Shown: positions 62,401 to 64,000 of the stretch, in pieces | How the letters are laid out: each line of letters begins with the position of its first letter | Numbering within the stretch: position 1 is the first letter of the stretch | Assembly: GCA_027490665.1 (NCBI GenBank) | Contig: JAIXXP010000021.1 | Coordinates: 1-64,000, forward strand | Direction: 5' to 3' | From: Cryomorphaceae bacterium | Lineage (GTDB): Bacteria > Bacteroidota > Bacteroidia > Flavobacteriales_D > Crocinitomicaceae | DNA length: 64,000 bases | Program-made: the position numbers and the translations under genes | The notes under the pieces: model-generated | What the model was told of the DNA's origin: nothing | The model's database searches: none | Seen by the model: the letters and a program-made list of their open reading frames with translations, nothing else

Positions 62401-62518
62401 AAGGAATTCCAGCGGCATCTGTGATGGTTCCACGGACTCCGGTTTGCGCAAGCGCAACTACCGAAAACCCAAAAAACATCAAGAAGGCAAAAAAACTTGT
62501 AGTAGTTTTCTTTTGCAT
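59468..62518 (-). CDS. SusC/RagA family TonB-dependent outer-membrane transporter
   Basis: A 1016-residue transporter. After the signal peptide comes a carboxypeptidase-regulatory-like domain (GVRGTITDAAGIPLFNASVLVEGQG). The TonB box/plug region follows (VVVIGYGTQRTKDLTGSATVI and RLRGGTSINASNDPLIVVDGVPLD), then the 22-strand barrel ending in PRVYSVNLTFNF. Two calcium-loop-like segments (DMNGDGNITAADK and DQNGDGIINVKDR) occur in a row near residue 835; one is usual for this family. It imports sugars bound by SusD using TonB energy. A clear promoter with palindromes lies upstream. Confidence 0.96.
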   Translation of the reverse strand: MQKKTTTSFFAFLMFFGFSVVALAQTGVRGTITDAAGIPLFNASVLVEGQGKGAVSNDKGYYEITGLKAGTYKLVYKFMGFSPQSDEVTIVANQMVNNDFQFASKTQDVSDVVVIGYGTQRTKDLTGSATVINEKNFVQGSLASPEQLVMGKVAGLKVTSNDGAPGSGSTLRLRGGTSINASNDPLIVVDGVPLDNGGIAGAANPLSLINPNDIASFVVLKDASATAIYGSRAANGVILITTKRGSASNDVKVVFDSKTSVSTIAKYFDVLSADSLRNLVNARGTAAQKALLGDSSTDWQKQVFRTAVVTDNNVSITGGIKNFPYRLSVGNRIDNGILKRDQFARTSVSLNMNPSLLDKTLQIEANMKYVQTASFFANRGALGAAFFDPTQPIYSGNEAYGGYFEWIDNNKPNTLSARNPLGLIEQSTDQSKVNRAIANAKLTYNLPSLPALKATVNVGGDFSEGTGFTITPASSAAGFYTQGRYTNYRTTKTNKLFESYLSYNSGAKWEKQTLEVVAGYSYQDWDTYSPNNPTLNEEQDSVIAPEAAFPFYTRNVLMSYYGRAIYNYAGKYVLNVSVRRDGSSRFSPDTRWGIFPAASAAWLISEEDFLKNSKSINMLKLRAGWGVTGQQDGIGDYAYIGNYFQGATTAQYAFGGQYYQVLRPAGFDANLKWETTTSYNLGLDFGFKNDRFSGSVDVYQKDTRDLLATVPVPAGTNFTNEILTNVGAMQNRGIEVSINTGIIAKKDMRLDWTVNGTYNVNKVVKLSQVVDTTSPGVLVGGIGGGIGNTIQAQQIGYPTFTFFVLEQQYDSQGRVIEVGSQAEIDMNGDGNITAADKWKDTNAFVDQNGDGIINVKDRYYAGQAAPKMFFGTALNFQYKKWYAGFSARAELGATIYNNIHSNSAVFQTIDGTKKYLNNISSLYYQDEVQRVTPNQLMSNHYLEKANFLRMDFINVGYNFGKLGFAKEKVALNASFVVQNAFVITKYSGQDPEIGGGIDNNFYPRPRVYSVNLTFNF

Positions 62519-62540
62519 AGTTTTCGTTTTAGCGTTTATA

Positions 62541-62554
62541 ACAGATTAATCTGT
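62541..62554. promoter_or_regulatory. Perfect palindrome at the susC transcription start region
   Basis: ACAGATT-AATCTGT is a perfect 14-base palindrome that begins one base after the -7 element on the minus strand, i.e. at the expected transcription start. A protein bound here would block initiation. Confidence 0.6.
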
Positions 62555-62584
62555 CAAATATATTTTATTTTTTGTTAATGTCAA
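62555..62584 (-). promoter_or_regulatory. Promoter of the susCD operon
   Basis: On the minus strand TTG (62584-62582), 19 bases, then TATATTTG (62562-62555) fits the Bacteroidota consensus exactly in spacing and -7 sequence. The leader to the susC ATG at 62518 is about 30 bases. Confidence 0.78.
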
Positions 62585-62591
62585 GTTGACA
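62579..62591. promoter_or_regulatory. Second palindrome overlapping the -33 element of susC
   Basis: TGTCAA-G-TTGACA is a perfect 6-1-6 inverted repeat that covers the -33 TTG. Together with the palindrome at 62541-62554 it brackets the core promoter. Confidence 0.6.
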
Positions 62592-62606
62592 CAAAGAAAA
62601 AGTTAT

Positions 62607-64000
62607 TCACCATTTAAGTTCCAGTTGCTGTGGAGAGGAGACCTTAAGTTTAGAAATTTCCTTGAATTGCAGCGTTTGTTTTTCTTTATCAAACTTGAAA
62701 GCTACTTTTTGACCGTTTAGAAGTACTTCTTTAGGTGAGACCGGCGTATGGACAAGAAAGGCAAACTGAAAATATTTCTCCCAAAGATTTGCACCTATTT
62801 CCGGTGTAAATGTAAGCGAACAACTTTTGCTTTGGGTAGAGGAAGCACAGTATAGCTTTTTAGCCAAACCCTTTGCTTCAGCATTGTAGGTAGCACCGTC
62901 GTCGTCGTACCAAACAAACGAAGTCGAATCAGCACCTGCATTTGGATCGATATAAAAATGTAAAATTGCGGCTGAATCTCGGTATTGCTCTGTACTTTGA
63001 ATAATTGGACTCATCGGAACAAAAGAACCAGAGCGCACGAAAACAGGGATGTGATGGATCGTTTTTGGCGTAGTAACCACATTATAGTTTCCATCATTGG
63101 TCATAATGACTTTAGACTTCACAACCAAGCGGCCCGTAGAAAGTTCGAACCAAGATGCATTCGATGGGAGTTTTGTTTGATAGACCTTTTCCTTTGTTGA
63201 ACTCATTGAATCCGTAATGGCATGCACCAAAAATGCGTTGCCCCACATATACGATTCGGTTTCAGCAAACGACCATTTCGCTTCGGGAAACTCCATGAAG
63301 ATAGGTCTGAGCAGCGGCGTGCCAACTTGGTGGTTTTCGTAGGCAATACTGTAATTGTAAGGCAATAATTGATAGCGCAATTCTATTGCAGCTTTGGCCA
63401 AAGCTTTGGTTTGGTCATCTTTGAAAATAGCTTCACTCGGCTCTTCTTGCTGCGCATGTGGTCTGAAAATCGGCTGAAAAACCCCGTATTGCAACCAACG
63501 CACATAGAGTTCTGGGTCTTTGTTGGCACCTGCAAAACCACCTAAGTCGGAATGCATATAGGCCATTCCTTGCAGACCCATTTGAAGTGAAATTTCCATC
63601 TGTGGTTTGAGGCCACCCCAAGTTCTACTGACATCTCCGGACCACGGAACCATTCCGTATTGCTGCGACCCAGAATAACCTGCGCGCATTAAAATGAAGG
63701 GTCTTTCTGTGGGGTAGTCTTTTCTGTAGCCTTCATAAAGCAAACGCGCCCAGTCGTGGCCGTAAATATTATGGACTTCATCGGCCCATTTGTTGCCATG
63801 CTTTAATTTGGTCGGATGTACTTCCGGCTCGCCGAGGTCTCCCCAAAAACCAGCTGCACCATAAGCGTGAAACTGTTTGTAAATTTCCCAAAACCAAACG
63901 CGTGCTTCCGGCTTGTACAAATCAACAAGACCTGTGTTTCCAAAATAAAAATCATAGCGGTATGAATTACCAAGGGTATCGGTACCGAGTAACTTCATGC
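62607..64000 (-). CDS. GH31 family glycosidase (alpha-glucosidase/transglucosylase-like), N-terminus beyond window
   Basis: 464 residues of a glycoside hydrolase family 31 protein, running off the right edge; the first in-frame Met near 63998 is internal, and roughly 350 residues should be missing. The catalytic nucleophile lies in GFWGDLGEPEVHP (Asp near 63839) and the acid/base in PWSGDVSRTWGGL. The C-terminal beta domains (VPVFVRSGSFVPMSP and DDGATYNAEAKG, DUF5110-like) are complete. The GDLGEPE form is close to that of alpha-glucosidases and 4-alpha-glucosyltransferases. It lies just upstream of susC and is separated from it by the sus promoter, so it may be co-regulated or read through into sus. 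Confidence 0.93.
   Translation of the reverse strand, partial: MKLLGTDTLGNSYRYDFYFGNTGLVDLYKPEARVWFWEIYKQFHAYGAAGFWGDLGEPEVHPTKLKHGNKWADEVHNIYGHDWARLLYEGYRKDYPTERPFILMRAGYSGSQQYGMVPWSGDVSRTWGGLKPQMEISLQMGLQGMAYMHSDLGGFAGANKDPELYVRWLQYGVFQPIFRPHAQQEEPSEAIFKDDQTKALAKAAIELRYQLLPYNYSIAYENHQVGTPLLRPIFMEFPEAKWSFAETESYMWGNAFLVHAITDSMSSTKEKVYQTKLPSNASWFELSTGRLVVKSKVIMTNDGNYNVVTTPKTIHHIPVFVRSGSFVPMSPIIQSTEQYRDSAAILHFYIDPNAGADSTSFVWYDDDGATYNAEAKGLAKKLYCASSTQSKSCSLTFTPEIGANLWEKYFQFAFLVHTPVSPKEVLLNGQKVAFKFDKEKQTLQFKEISKLKVSSPQQLELKW

Overview
The window is a chromosomal segment from a Bacteroidota bacterium, most likely a free-living member of the Chitinophagia/Saprospiria/Sphingobacteriia side of the phylum. 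Support comes from a short primary sigma factor without region 1.1, promoters of the TTTG-N19-TAnnTTTG type, a SusC/SusD pair, a type IX secretion sorting tail on a CotH protein, a carotenoid operon headed by an ECF sigma factor, and a Bacteroidota-style dcw cluster without murF or ddl. Coding density is very high. No mobile element, CRISPR array or rRNA was seen, and no gap reaches 300 bases; the longest is the 245-base region upstream of mraZ.

Layout. 1-3303: end of priA, rpoD, a zinc-ribbon protein, an alpha/beta hydrolase, tRNA-His and a thioredoxin-like protein. 3320-6711: tyrosine/homogentisate degradation (hmgA-hpd), divergent from a short-chain threonine dehydrogenase. 6751-12347: a compact operon, apparently for light and oxidative stress (ECF sigma, crtI, crtB, idi, a biopterin-type pterin synthase, photolyase, peroxiredoxin), preceded by repeated TGTT/AACA palindromes and facing yceI. 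12973-15546: outer-membrane barrel, Nif3-like protein, coiled-coil zinc-ribbon protein. 15620-21513 (minus): rhomboid protease, class IV aminotransferase, and a DNA polymerase III alpha subunit with its own N-terminal proofreading exonuclease. 21560-27602: L,D-transpeptidase, rpe, an unknown secreted protein, cvfB, an AIM24-like protein and gpsA, followed by lysC. 28902-32306: iron/magnesium uptake (feoA, feoB, a 47-residue Cys-rich FeoB partner, corA). 32380-32823: DUF1573 protein.

32889-50566 (minus) is one long unidirectional run: mraZ-rsmH-ftsL-ftsI-murE-mraY-murD-ftsW-murG-murC-ftsQ-ftsA-ftsZ, continuing without a visible terminator through yqeY into the methionine-salvage genes mtnB-mtnD-mtnC. 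Most junctions overlap or nearly touch. Direct repeats resembling MraZ-binding boxes lie upstream. 50812-52437: EamA exporter and ribosomal proteins L21/L27. 52562-57813: lnt followed by an overlapping set of envelope genes (CotH with a T9SS tail, a lipoprotein, a DUF2490 protein). 57889-64000 (minus): a polysaccharide-utilisation locus with a GH31 glycosidase (cut by the window edge), susC and susD, with two palindromes bracketing the susC promoter.

Most of the window is well-known core biology. The parts most worth attention are the operator-like repeats before the carotenoid/photolyase operon, the biopterin-type synthase inside that operon, the DnaQ-DnaE fusion, the joining of dcw to methionine salvage, the CotH/lipoprotein/DUF2490 module after lnt, the palindromes at the sus and feo promoters, promoters lying so close to start codons that leaderless mRNAs are likely, and a tRNA-His with two adjacent U-U mismatches in its acceptor stem. 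No wholly novel multi-gene system could be established from the sequence alone.
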